From the NCBI GenBank assembly GCA_022824605.1, contig JAJDZO010000130.1, positions 1 through 9,122 of the forward strand: a DNA stretch of 9,122 nt. The letters are read 5' to 3'. The DNA is from Acidimicrobiia bacterium (GTDB lineage: Bacteria > Actinomycetota > Acidimicrobiia > Acidimicrobiales > Aldehydirespiratoraceae). Positions 1 to 5,852 of the stretch are shown piece after piece; positions within the stretch are counted from its first letter, which is position 1, and each line of letters begins with the position of its first letter. The notes below the pieces were generated by a model. That model had not been told where the DNA came from, searched no databases, and was given only the letters and a program-made list of their open reading frames with translations. A program made the position numbers and the translations under genes.

Positions 1-1898
1 CTGCGGTGCAGGAGTCCCGATTTGCCGACATCAACGCCAACCGGTGGTGGGCAAGCCATGTCGAGCTTCTCGCCCAGGTCGGGATCACAGCCGGCTGTCA
101 CACCGATCCGCTGCGCTTTTGCCCCGAACGAGCGGTCACACGCGCCGAGATGGCGACCTTCCTGACCCGAGCGTTCAACCTCAAGCCGGGCTCACCCGCC
201 GGCTTCACCGACGTCGACGAGGGCAGCGTCCACACGGCTGGCATCAACGCCCTCGCGGCGGCTGGCATCACCACCGGCTGCAGCACCAATCCGCTGCGTT
301 ATTGCCCCCAACAATCGGTCACACGCGCCGAGATGGCGACCTTCCTCCGACGCGCCTTCGTCCCCACGATCGATCTGAGCGACATCGCGCCGGTGGTGAC
401 GGCCGATGTGGGCGACCGGAGGCCCACGGTCGGTGACGCCACCGCCGTCGCGGTGGCAGTCGCGGACGGCGACGGCTCCCCGCTGCCGGGCGCGAGGCTC
501 CATCTCATCGTCGACGGAGAACTCAGCGACATCGCGATCGCGGACGGCAACGGGCGGGCGACCTTCACCCTCCACGGACCCACCGGCCCAGCCAACGAGG
601 GCGGGTACGACTCCATCCAGGTGCAAGTCGCGACCACCGAGTCCGTGACACGCCCAACCGGCTTGTTCTGGCAGCCGACGGAGCCCCGCCGCATCACCAT
701 CTCGGTGAGTCCCGACACACCGCACAGGGGCGTCGCTCGAACGATCACTGCGCAAGCAATGAACGGTACGTCACCAATGGCGCGACGGTCACTGGCGCTC
801 TACATCGACGGCACGTTGGCCGGACAGGCCACGACCGACAGCGGGGGCGTCGCGGAGTTCACTCACAGGGCACCGGTTCACGGACCCTTCGACTTGGCCA
901 GGGTGGTCCTGGCTGCGGTTCCCAGCGTAACGAGCAACGAGGTGCTCATCAGCTGGCCCATGAGCGCCAGAGGCTCCCACAGCAGCAACGACTGGCATCT
1001 CGTGTGGTCCGACGAGTTCGACGGCACGTCCTTGGATGCATCAAAATGGGAAGCAGTCAACAACTGCATCCCGGTGAATCTCGCCTGCGAGACCGCCCGC
1101 CCGGAGAACATCTATCTTGCCGACGGCATGCTGCACCTTCGATCACTGCGTGAGCGCTACGTTGGCCGCAATAAGTGGCGGGGGATCGGCGATCACTTCG
1201 GTCCGGTAACCTTCTACACGCCGGGTGAATTCCTGCAGCGAGACTTCACCGCCGGAAGGGTGCAAACCACGGCGAGCTTCACGTACGGCCGGTTCGAAAT
1301 TCTCGGGAGATTGCCGCAGGGGCACGGCACATTCTTCGCCGCTTGGATGCAGTCACGCGAGTCTCCCTATGGGAAGGGCGTCCCATCAGGCGAGATCGAC
1401 ATCGCCGAAGGGGCCAACATCAACGTGACCAACGACGGCAGGGTCGGAATCGACGCCCAGTTACCGGGACCGGGCTGGGGCGTGCATCACGTCATTCACA
1501 TGGGATACCCCTTCACCAACCCGTTCACGCTGACGAACCTGCCGGTCAATCCGGGCCAGTCATTCCACCTGTATGCGGTTGAGTGGGACACTGCCTCAAT
1601 CCGCTTCTACGTAGACGACGAACTATCGTTAACGGTGCCGAGAAGTGCCTGGTTCTCACATGCGAGGGGACAGGAGCAGCCAGTAGACAACCCTCACGCC
1701 CCATTCGATGTGCCGTTCTACATCATCATCAGCAACACCGTGGGCAGCTGGGCCCTTGAGACCTGGCCGAACCACGAGGTGCCCGACACAACGCTGTTCC
1801 CGACAGAGTTCGTGGTTGACTACGTGAGAGTGTACGAGTGCCGCCCACCCGCGGGCAGCGACATCGGCGGGCCCGGGCAGGGCTGCGAGACCTCCTGA
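1..1898 (+). CDS. Surface-anchored family 16 glycoside hydrolase with SLH and Ig-like domains (5' partial)
   Basis: Probable secreted beta-glucanase (laminarinase-like GH16) held on the cell surface by SLH repeats. The frame is open to the window edge. The first in-window start (GTG at 6) would begin inside the first SLH repeat with no signal peptide, so the gene is truncated at the 5' end. Counting from that GTG: SLH repeats at about 6-57 and 67-118, exactly 61 residues apart, with Cys pairs C31/C39 and C92/C100 that could form disulfides; two Ig-like (Big-type) modules at about 125-222 and 226-318; and GH16 at about 330-613. The GH16 domain opens with LVWSDEFDG. Its active site is GEIDIAE, with E463 as the expected nucleophile, D465 as helper and E468 as acid/base. 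The family's closing strand (VDYVRVYE) is present. No other anchor follows. Polysaccharide specificity cannot be read from the sequence. Synonymous codons include rare TTA and CTA, unlike the genes further right. GH16 and SLH assignments are firm; the Ig-like boundaries are approximate. Confidence 0.92.
   Translation, partial: AVQESRFADINANRWWASHVELLAQVGITAGCHTDPLRFCPERAVTRAEMATFLTRAFNLKPGSPAGFTDVDEGSVHTAGINALAAAGITTGCSTNPLRYCPQQSVTRAEMATFLRRAFVPTIDLSDIAPVVTADVGDRRPTVGDATAVAVAVADGDGSPLPGARLHLIVDGELSDIAIADGNGRATFTLHGPTGPANEGGYDSIQVQVATTESVTRPTGLFWQPTEPRRITISVSPDTPHRGVARTITAQAMNGTSPMARRSLALYIDGTLAGQATTDSGGVAEFTHRAPVHGPFDLARVVLAAVPSVTSNEVLISWPMSARGSHSSNDWHLVWSDEFDGTSLDASKWEAVNNCIPVNLACETARPENIYLADGMLHLRSLRERYVGRNKWRGIGDHFGPVTFYTPGEFLQRDFTAGRVQTTASFTYGRFEILGRLPQGHGTFFAAWMQSRESPYGKGVPSGEIDIAEGANINVTNDGRVGIDAQLPGPGWGVHHVIHMGYPFTNPFTLTNLPVNPGQSFHLYAVEWDTASIRFYVDDELSLTVPRSAWFSHARGQEQPVDNPHAPFDVPFYIIISNTVGSWALETWPNHEVPDTTLFPTEFVVDYVRVYECRPPAGSDIGGPGQGCETS
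133..346 (+). repeat. Pair of 31-bp identical direct repeats inside the SLH coding region
   Basis: Bases 133-163 and 316-346 are identical over 31 bp and lie 183 bp (61 codons) apart. They encode the conserved VTRAEMATFL core of each SLH repeat. The flanking bases on both sides differ. Identity at synonymous positions suggests recent duplication or gene conversion between the SLH units. It could also be strong constraint, but that would not normally fix third codon positions. Confidence 0.9.
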
Positions 1899-1948
1899 CA
1901 ACCCACAAGCTAGACGCTCGACCGGGCACGATGGCCAGGAAGCGCCTT

Positions 1949-1969
1949 GGCAGTTCGACGTCGAATGCC
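1949..1969. promoter_or_regulatory. Inverted repeat centred on TTCGACGTCGAA
   Basis: TTCGACGTCGAA (1954-1965) is a perfect 12-bp palindrome. It is flanked by GGCA (1949-1952) and TGCC (1966-1969), which also pair if G1953 is bulged. It lies in the gap between the GH16 gene and the membrane-protein gene, about 50 bases before the latter's ATG. The symmetry fits an operator for a dimeric regulator or part of a transcript hairpin. No regulator can be named from it. Confidence 0.3.
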
Positions 1970-1989
1970 GGGACGACTGTGATCGTCCC
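1970..1989 (+). terminator. Stem-loop downstream of the GH16 gene, possible terminator
   Basis: GGGACGA (1970-1976) pairs perfectly with TCGTCCC (1983-1989) around a 6-base loop (CTGTGA), giving a 7-bp G+C-rich stem. It starts 71 bases after the GH16 stop and lies directly next to the palindrome just upstream. There is no T-run after the stem (the next bases are TAAAGCC), so it is not a classical intrinsic terminator. U-less hairpins have been proposed to terminate in actinobacteria. It could instead be a 5' leader structure of the next gene. Confidence 0.35.
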
Positions 1990-2013
1990 TAAAGCCACTG
2001 ATATTTCCAACCA

Positions 2014-3330
2014 ATGAGGTCGCCGAAGCTCAGACGCTCGACACTTATCGCGAAGCGGGCTGCGGTCGCCTTTGTGTGCCTGCAGCTTGCAGCGCTCGCC
2101 GCGGTGCTTGCGGGCAATCTGGTGCCGAACCGTGCCGTTCTGGACGCGCTGCGCGAGGGGATACGGACTGGTGCCATAACCGAGGCCGACACGCTGCCCT
2201 TGTCCACGGGTGGCATCAGCGACCAATTCGGCGAATGCGTGATGTTGAGCATCGGCCTCGGCTCAAGGGAGGGGGACGGGTGGCTTACGAGAGCCGTCAC
2301 GTCGCCAAACCTACGCAGGTGCTCGGCGCTGGTAGCGAGCATTGAAGCCCATCCCGACGACGAGCCAAGGACGGGCGTTAGAAAATTGCGCTACTGGAAC
2401 GGCCTGTCATCGATCGCGCGCCCGGCACTCGCGCTAGTAGGGGTGAACGGTCTGAGGGTGATTGCGATGTTGGCTCTGGCGGGGAGCATCGGCGCCCTGG
2501 CCTGGGCCGTCACCGCCGCTCGCGGACGGTGGGCCGCGGTGGCGCTGTTGGGACCCGTTGCCGCTACCGGAGACCTCTTGGGCGTCGTACAGGTGTTCCA
2601 CCATCCGTTGATGTTGGCTGTGGCCTTCGGAGGCATCACCCATCTGGCGCGGCGCGCGAGGAAGGGCCACACCTGGGATCAACTCGTCATTCCTGCTTTC
2701 GTGGCGGGTAGTGCCTATTCGTTCGTCAACTTGATGAACTTCGTTCCCGGCCTGTGGGTGATGTCTGCGGGTGTGGTCGCCGCATGCGCGCCCGACGGGA
2801 TCGATCTCAGGTCAAGGATCCGGCGTATGCTCGCCGCGGGACTTGCCTGGCCGGCCGGCTACATGTCGATGTGGGCGGGCAAGTGGGCATGGGCATCCCT
2901 CGCCACATCGTGGTCTTCAGTTGCGGACGAGGTGCTTGGACAGATCCAGTTTCGGATCAACGGTGAAACCCCTCATGCGACCGGCCGTTTTGCCGCTGGC
3001 CTCAGAGTCACCGTACGGCATTGGCTTGATCAGCCCCTTACCCCGGTTGTGGTCGCGCTGTCGTGCCTGGTTGTCCTCCTGCTGTCTGTGCGCGTAGCCC
3101 GCAGGGGCTCACAGAGGATCCTCACACTGGCCGCGATAGCTAGCGGTACTCCGATGCTCGTCATCTGGCTGCTCTTCTTCAACAACCACCACGAGATCCA
3201 TTACTGGTTCGAGTACCGGTCACTGCCACTTTTGCTCGGCGTAGGACTCATGGCGCTTGCTGTCGCCGCTCGGGCACCGTCCCCGGAGACACCAACCGAG
3301 CCATCGGAGCATGCCACTCCCCAACTCTGA
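2014..3330 (+). CDS. Uncharacterised polytopic membrane protein (possible envelope-glycan protein)
   Basis: I do not recognise this 438-residue protein. It starts with a basic stretch (MRSPKLRRST...KR) and a membrane segment at about 16-36. A polar, probably extracytoplasmic domain follows at about 37-130, with two cysteines (C75, C103). Some eight more hydrophobic segments follow: roughly 147-169, 173-192, 196-212, 223-242, 245-260, 272-296, 343-360, 369-390 and 402-420, with short loops. Conspicuous polar motifs at membrane borders are FHHPLM (195-200) and HHEIHYWFEYR (392-402), just before the last segment. The architecture resembles GT-C-type glycosyltransferases or polymerases of envelope loci, but no family signature confirms this. 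The ATG at 2014 lacks a clear Shine-Dalgarno sequence and is chosen because the positively charged N-terminus fits membrane insertion. Codons ATA, AGA, AGG and CTA are frequent for such G+C-rich DNA. Confidence 0.8.
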   Translation: MRSPKLRRSTLIAKRAAVAFVCLQLAALAAVLAGNLVPNRAVLDALREGIRTGAITEADTLPLSTGGISDQFGECVMLSIGLGSREGDGWLTRAVTSPNLRRCSALVASIEAHPDDEPRTGVRKLRYWNGLSSIARPALALVGVNGLRVIAMLALAGSIGALAWAVTAARGRWAAVALLGPVAATGDLLGVVQVFHHPLMLAVAFGGITHLARRARKGHTWDQLVIPAFVAGSAYSFVNLMNFVPGLWVMSAGVVAACAPDGIDLRSRIRRMLAAGLAWPAGYMSMWAGKWAWASLATSWSSVADEVLGQIQFRINGETPHATGRFAAGLRVTVRHWLDQPLTPVVVALSCLVVLLLSVRVARRGSQRILTLAAIASGTPMLVIWLLFFNNHHEIHYWFEYRSLPLLLGVGLMALAVAARAPSPETPTEPSEHATPQL

Positions 3331-3354
3331 CCTTCTCGAAAACACCAGAAGCGC

Positions 3355-3385
3355 CCGAACCATCAAGAAAGCCAGGGCAGTTCGG
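3355..3385. terminator. Weak inverted repeat between convergent genes
   Basis: CCGAAC (3355-3360) and GTTCGG (3380-3385) are perfect inverted copies. They are separated by 19 bases that contain a small GCC-AG-GGC element. The repeat lies in the 73-base gap between the membrane-protein stop and the stop of the convergent methyltransferase, where a bidirectional terminator would be useful. The stem is short, the loop is long and there is no T-run, so this could be chance. Confidence 0.18.
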
Positions 3386-3403
3386 AGCATGCGGGGCAGG
3401 CGG

Positions 3404-4147
3404 TCAGGGTCGGTAGCTGGGGTTGAACTGGACGCGGCCGTCGATGCGCTGCAGCCAGGGGTACAGCGCGGTCGGGCGCCGGGCAATGATGGCCAGTTGA
3501 TTGCACTGGCGCCTTGAGACTGCGCAGAGGGCGGTCAGGGCGGGCCGCGCCAGTCGTCCCGCCCACCGTCGCCGCGCTCCGGTGGCCTCCGCGGTGGGCA
3601 GGCGAAGCCCATGGCGGAACTCGACTCGCACCTCGCCGGTGGGGTCGCAGGACCGCAGTGTCTTGACCACTTCGGACTCGGTCCAGCGGTACACATGGTT
3701 GGGAACGCCGGTGTTGTCCACGCCGCCCGCCACGAAGCCGTGTTCTGTGACTGCGGCCAACTCGAAGGCGTCGGCCATGCCGAGGCGAACGGCCAATCGC
3801 ATCAAGGCGCTGTCCCGGGCCTCAATGGCAACCAGACCCACCCGGCACACGCGGTACATCTCCAGCAACGCCCGATGGGGCGAACGGCAATGGTGCAGAC
3901 CCTCTGACACGAACACCCAGTCGAAGGAACGGTCCTCGTACGTGAGCGACTGAGCGTCCTGGCGAGACCATGCCGCCTCGGGCACCACCGATGAGAACGA
4001 CTCGTCGAGGTTGGACAGGACCACGTCGGTAAAGCCGAGCCCAGACAGAAGATCCCAGTCCTCGGTGCCCGCGCAGACTGCGAGCAGCCGGGTGTCGGAC
4101 CGTAGGCCCAGACTCAGGAGGGTCTTGGCGGCAAAGGAACGGTCCAT
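3404..4147 (-). CDS. Class I SAM-dependent methyltransferase (Methyltransf_11-like)
   Basis: Probable small-molecule or glycan methyltransferase of 247 residues. Numbered from the ATG at 4147, the SAM-binding region is LLAVCAGTEDWDLL (21-34), in the place of motif I. An acidic residue follows the next strand (D48 in LSNLDES), then DAQSL (64-68) and the FDWVFVSEGLHH segment (75-86) typical of motifs II and III of Methyltransf_11 proteins. Motif I is atypical: CAGTED instead of the usual GxGxG pattern. The C-terminal third is Arg-rich with no recognisable domain. The frame also has ATGs at 4165 and 4288. The 4147 ATG has GAGAGG six bases upstream, while the others have no ribosome-binding site and 4288 would run through the divergent permease start, so 4147 is preferred. 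The gene is transcribed away from the ABC exporter. Modification of the exported polymer is a plausible job but unproven. Confidence 0.8.
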   Translation of the reverse strand: MDRSFAAKTLLSLGLRSDTRLLAVCAGTEDWDLLSGLGFTDVVLSNLDESFSSVVPEAAWSRQDAQSLTYEDRSFDWVFVSEGLHHCRSPHRALLEMYRVCRVGLVAIEARDSALMRLAVRLGMADAFELAAVTEHGFVAGGVDNTGVPNHVYRWTESEVVKTLRSCDPTGEVRVEFRHGLRLPTAEATGARRRWAGRLARPALTALCAVSRRQCNQLAIIARRPTALYPWLQRIDGRVQFNPSYRP

Positions 4148-4153
4148 GATCGG

Positions 4154-4159
4154 CCTCTC
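4154..4159 (-). promoter_or_regulatory. Ribosome-binding site GAGAGG deciding the methyltransferase start
   Basis: Read on the minus strand, GAGAGG lies six bases before the ATG at 4147. It would lie inside the coding sequence if the ATG at 4165 were used. Its good match and spacing favour the shorter protein. Confidence 0.55.
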
Positions 4160-4164
4160 GTCCA

Positions 4165-4173
4165 TTCTATGAT
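4165..4173. promoter_or_regulatory. Overlapping divergent -10 elements
   Basis: On the + strand TATGAT (4168-4173) matches the -10 consensus at five of six positions. Transcription would start about 4180, giving a leader of only a few bases before the permease ATG at 4185. On the minus strand TAGAAT (4170-4165) also matches at five of six positions, with a start near 4158 just before the GAGAGG of the methyltransferase. The two hexamers share bases 4168-4170. No convincing -35 hexamer is visible for either, so this is a candidate only. Confidence 0.35.
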
Positions 4174-4184
4174 CCACTGCGACT

Positions 4185-5030
4185 ATGAGGGTGAACAGCA
4201 CCGGTCGATCTGCCCGGACCCCGAGACTGTCACCCGCGGCCCGTACCGGCGCGATGCTGGTCCGCAGCTTCGCGGAGCGCGAGACCAAGGCGCTCTACAA
4301 GCGCAACATGTTGGGCTGGCTGTGGTCCTTGCTCAAACCGTTGACGACGGTGGCCGTCTACAGCTTGGTGTTCGGCGTGATCTACCGGGCCGCCGCACCG
4401 TCCACCGCCAACGGCCAGGCCGAGGTGTTCGCCCTCTACCTGTTCTCCGGGCTGGTCGTGTGGAACGTCTTCTACGCCATCGTCAACGGCTCGATGCGGT
4501 GGATGGACGGGGTGAGCGACCTGCGCAAGAAGATCTTCTTCCCCACCGAGACGGCCCTGATCGGAGGTGCCGCGGCCACGCTGCTGCAGAGCAGCCTCGA
4601 GGCTCTGGTGCTTGTGATCATCATGGGCGCTATGGCGAACCTGTCCTGGACTCTGGTTTTCCTGCCAGTGGCCATGGTGCTGGCAGCCATGTTCGCCCTC
4701 GGGCTCGGCTTCGCAGCCGCAATCGTCAATGCCCGCTACCGGGACATTCAGCACCTGACCGCCATCCTGTTGAGCGTTGGATTCTTCATGGTGCCGATCG
4801 TCTACACGCCCGACATCGTGCCCGACCGAGCGTACGGACTGCCCGTGGCGCGCATCGTCGAGCTGAACCCGCTCAACGCGATTATTGCAGTGGCCCGCGA
4901 CGCCGTGTATTTCCTGGAGACTCCCGAAGTCGCCGACCTTGCGATTGCCTGCGCCTGGGCGATCTCGGTGTTTGCGGCCGGTCTGGCCTTCTTCCGCCGA
5001 CGGTCGATGGCGATCAGCGAGGAGCCGTGA
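4185..5030 (+). CDS. ABC-2 type polysaccharide exporter permease (Wzm/TagG family)
   Basis: Transmembrane subunit of an ABC exporter that moves a lipid-linked glycan across the cytoplasmic membrane. The 281-residue length is normal for Wzm/TagG/RfbD proteins. Family features are the amphipathic N-terminal interface segment (RETKALYKRNMLGWLWSLLKP, about 32-52), roughly six membrane segments, and the RYRDIQHL loop before the fifth. These are followed by the MVPIVYTPDIV and VELNPLNAII segments, typical of ABC2_membrane exporters of O-antigen or teichoic acid type. It ends in a basic tail (FFRRRSMAISEEP). The stop overlaps the start of the ATPase gene by four bases (GTGA), so the two are translationally coupled. 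The ATG at 4185 has no Shine-Dalgarno sequence and may be read from a near-leaderless message; GTG at 4191 is an alternative. The substrate is not readable from the sequence. Confidence 0.92.
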   Translation: MRVNSTGRSARTPRLSPAARTGAMLVRSFAERETKALYKRNMLGWLWSLLKPLTTVAVYSLVFGVIYRAAAPSTANGQAEVFALYLFSGLVVWNVFYAIVNGSMRWMDGVSDLRKKIFFPTETALIGGAAATLLQSSLEALVLVIIMGAMANLSWTLVFLPVAMVLAAMFALGLGFAAAIVNARYRDIQHLTAILLSVGFFMVPIVYTPDIVPDRAYGLPVARIVELNPLNAIIAVARDAVYFLETPEVADLAIACAWAISVFAAGLAFFRRRSMAISEEP

Positions 5031-5806
5031 GCGATCCGGCCCGGGTTCAGGCTCCCGCCGTCGAGGTGTCTGAGGTCTCCAAGCGGTTCCGGCTGGAGTT
5101 GAACCGCCCAACGTCGGTCAAGGAGGCGATGCTGCGCCTCGGCCGACGCGACGTCAGGCATTTGTGGGCTCTGCGCGACATCTCTCTCACCATCGACGGC
5201 GGTGCTTTCTTCGGCCTCGTCGGGCACAACGGCAGCGGCAAGTCCACCCTGCTGCGGCTGATGGCCGGGATCCACCGCCCGACCACTGGATCGATCACCG
5301 CCCGGGGCCGGCTCTCGGCGCTGCTCGAACTCGGGTCCGGATTCCATCCCGAACTGACCGGGCGAGAGAACGTGTTCCTCAACGGGGCCATGCTCGGGCT
5401 CGGCCGGCAGCAGATGGCCGCCGCGATGGACGACATCATCGAGTTCAGCGGGGTCGGAGACCAGATCGACGCTCCGGTCAAGATCTACTCCAGCGGGATG
5501 TATATGCGCCTAGGATTCTCGGTGGCCGTCAACGTCGAGCCCGAGATCCTGCTCGTCGACGAGGTGATCGCCGTCGGGGATGAGGAGTTCCAGCAGCGTT
5601 GCCTGCACCACATGGAGAAGCTCCGCTCCGGCGGTACGACCATCGTTCTGGTCTCGCACGACGCCGCCCTTGTGCGCCGGCTGTGCGATCGCGTCGGCTG
5701 GCTCGACGGAGGACAGCTCCGGGCGGTGGGTGATCCCGACGAGGTGCTGGACTCCTATCTCCGCCAGTCTTCCGACGCTGGCGACGCCCAGAGCGACCTG
5801 TCCTGA
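5027..5806 (+). CDS. ABC polysaccharide exporter ATP-binding protein (Wzt/TagH family)
   Basis: Nucleotide-binding subunit that powers the permease encoded just upstream. From the GTG at 5027 the protein has 259 residues. Walker A is GHNGSGKST (66-74). The LLELGSGFHPELTGREN segment (99-115) is characteristic of O-antigen and teichoic-acid exporters. The signature is YSSGMYMRLGF (154-164), the SSGM variant that replaces LSGGQ in this family. Walker B is ILLVDEV (174-180) with catalytic E179, and the H-loop is H211 in LVSHD. The extended C-terminal carbohydrate-binding domain of Wzt proteins that recognise a capped chain end is absent, as in KpsT-like members. The frame is open far upstream (from 4169), but that part is a shadow of the permease. 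The GTG overlaps the permease stop, has GAGGAG (5019-5024) just before it, and gives the expected N-terminus (VEVSEVSKRF). Confidence 0.94.
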   Translation: MSDPARVQAPAVEVSEVSKRFRLELNRPTSVKEAMLRLGRRDVRHLWALRDISLTIDGGAFFGLVGHNGSGKSTLLRLMAGIHRPTTGSITARGRLSALLELGSGFHPELTGRENVFLNGAMLGLGRQQMAAAMDDIIEFSGVGDQIDAPVKIYSSGMYMRLGFSVAVNVEPEILLVDEVIAVGDEEFQQRCLHHMEKLRSGGTTIVLVSHDAALVRRLCDRVGWLDGGQLRAVGDPDEVLDSYLRQSSDAGDAQSDLS

Positions 5807-5852
5807 TTCGACACCTCCGCGGCGTGGTGGGACTGTTCGGCCGTCTCGTCGC

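Noticed and set aside
6..8. GTG at 6 as the true start of the GH16 gene
   Set aside because: It lies immediately before the first SLH repeat with no signal peptide, and the frame is open upstream to the window edge, so the gene must begin outside the window.
4148..4288. Longer methyltransferase beginning at the ATG at 4288
   Set aside because: The extra 47 residues lie antisense to the start of the permease and look non-homologous. The ATG at 4147 has a well-spaced GAGAGG, and the SAM-binding fold begins directly after it.
4169..5026. Long open frame running in front of the ATPase, as if it were a 545-residue fusion protein
   Set aside because: Its translation is Arg/Gly/Pro/His-rich low-complexity sequence typical of a shifted frame in G+C-rich DNA. 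The same bases encode a convincing ABC permease in another frame. The ATPase starts at the GTG at 5027.
4230..5111. Minus-strand open frame of 293 codons opposite the permease and ATPase genes
   Set aside because: The translation is compositionally biased (Gly, Arg, His, Gln) and matches no fold I know. It is the antisense shadow of two clear genes.
5807..5852. Terminator between the ATPase and birA stops
   Set aside because: Only a 4-bp CACC/GGTG pairing with a long loop is visible, too weak to report as a feature.
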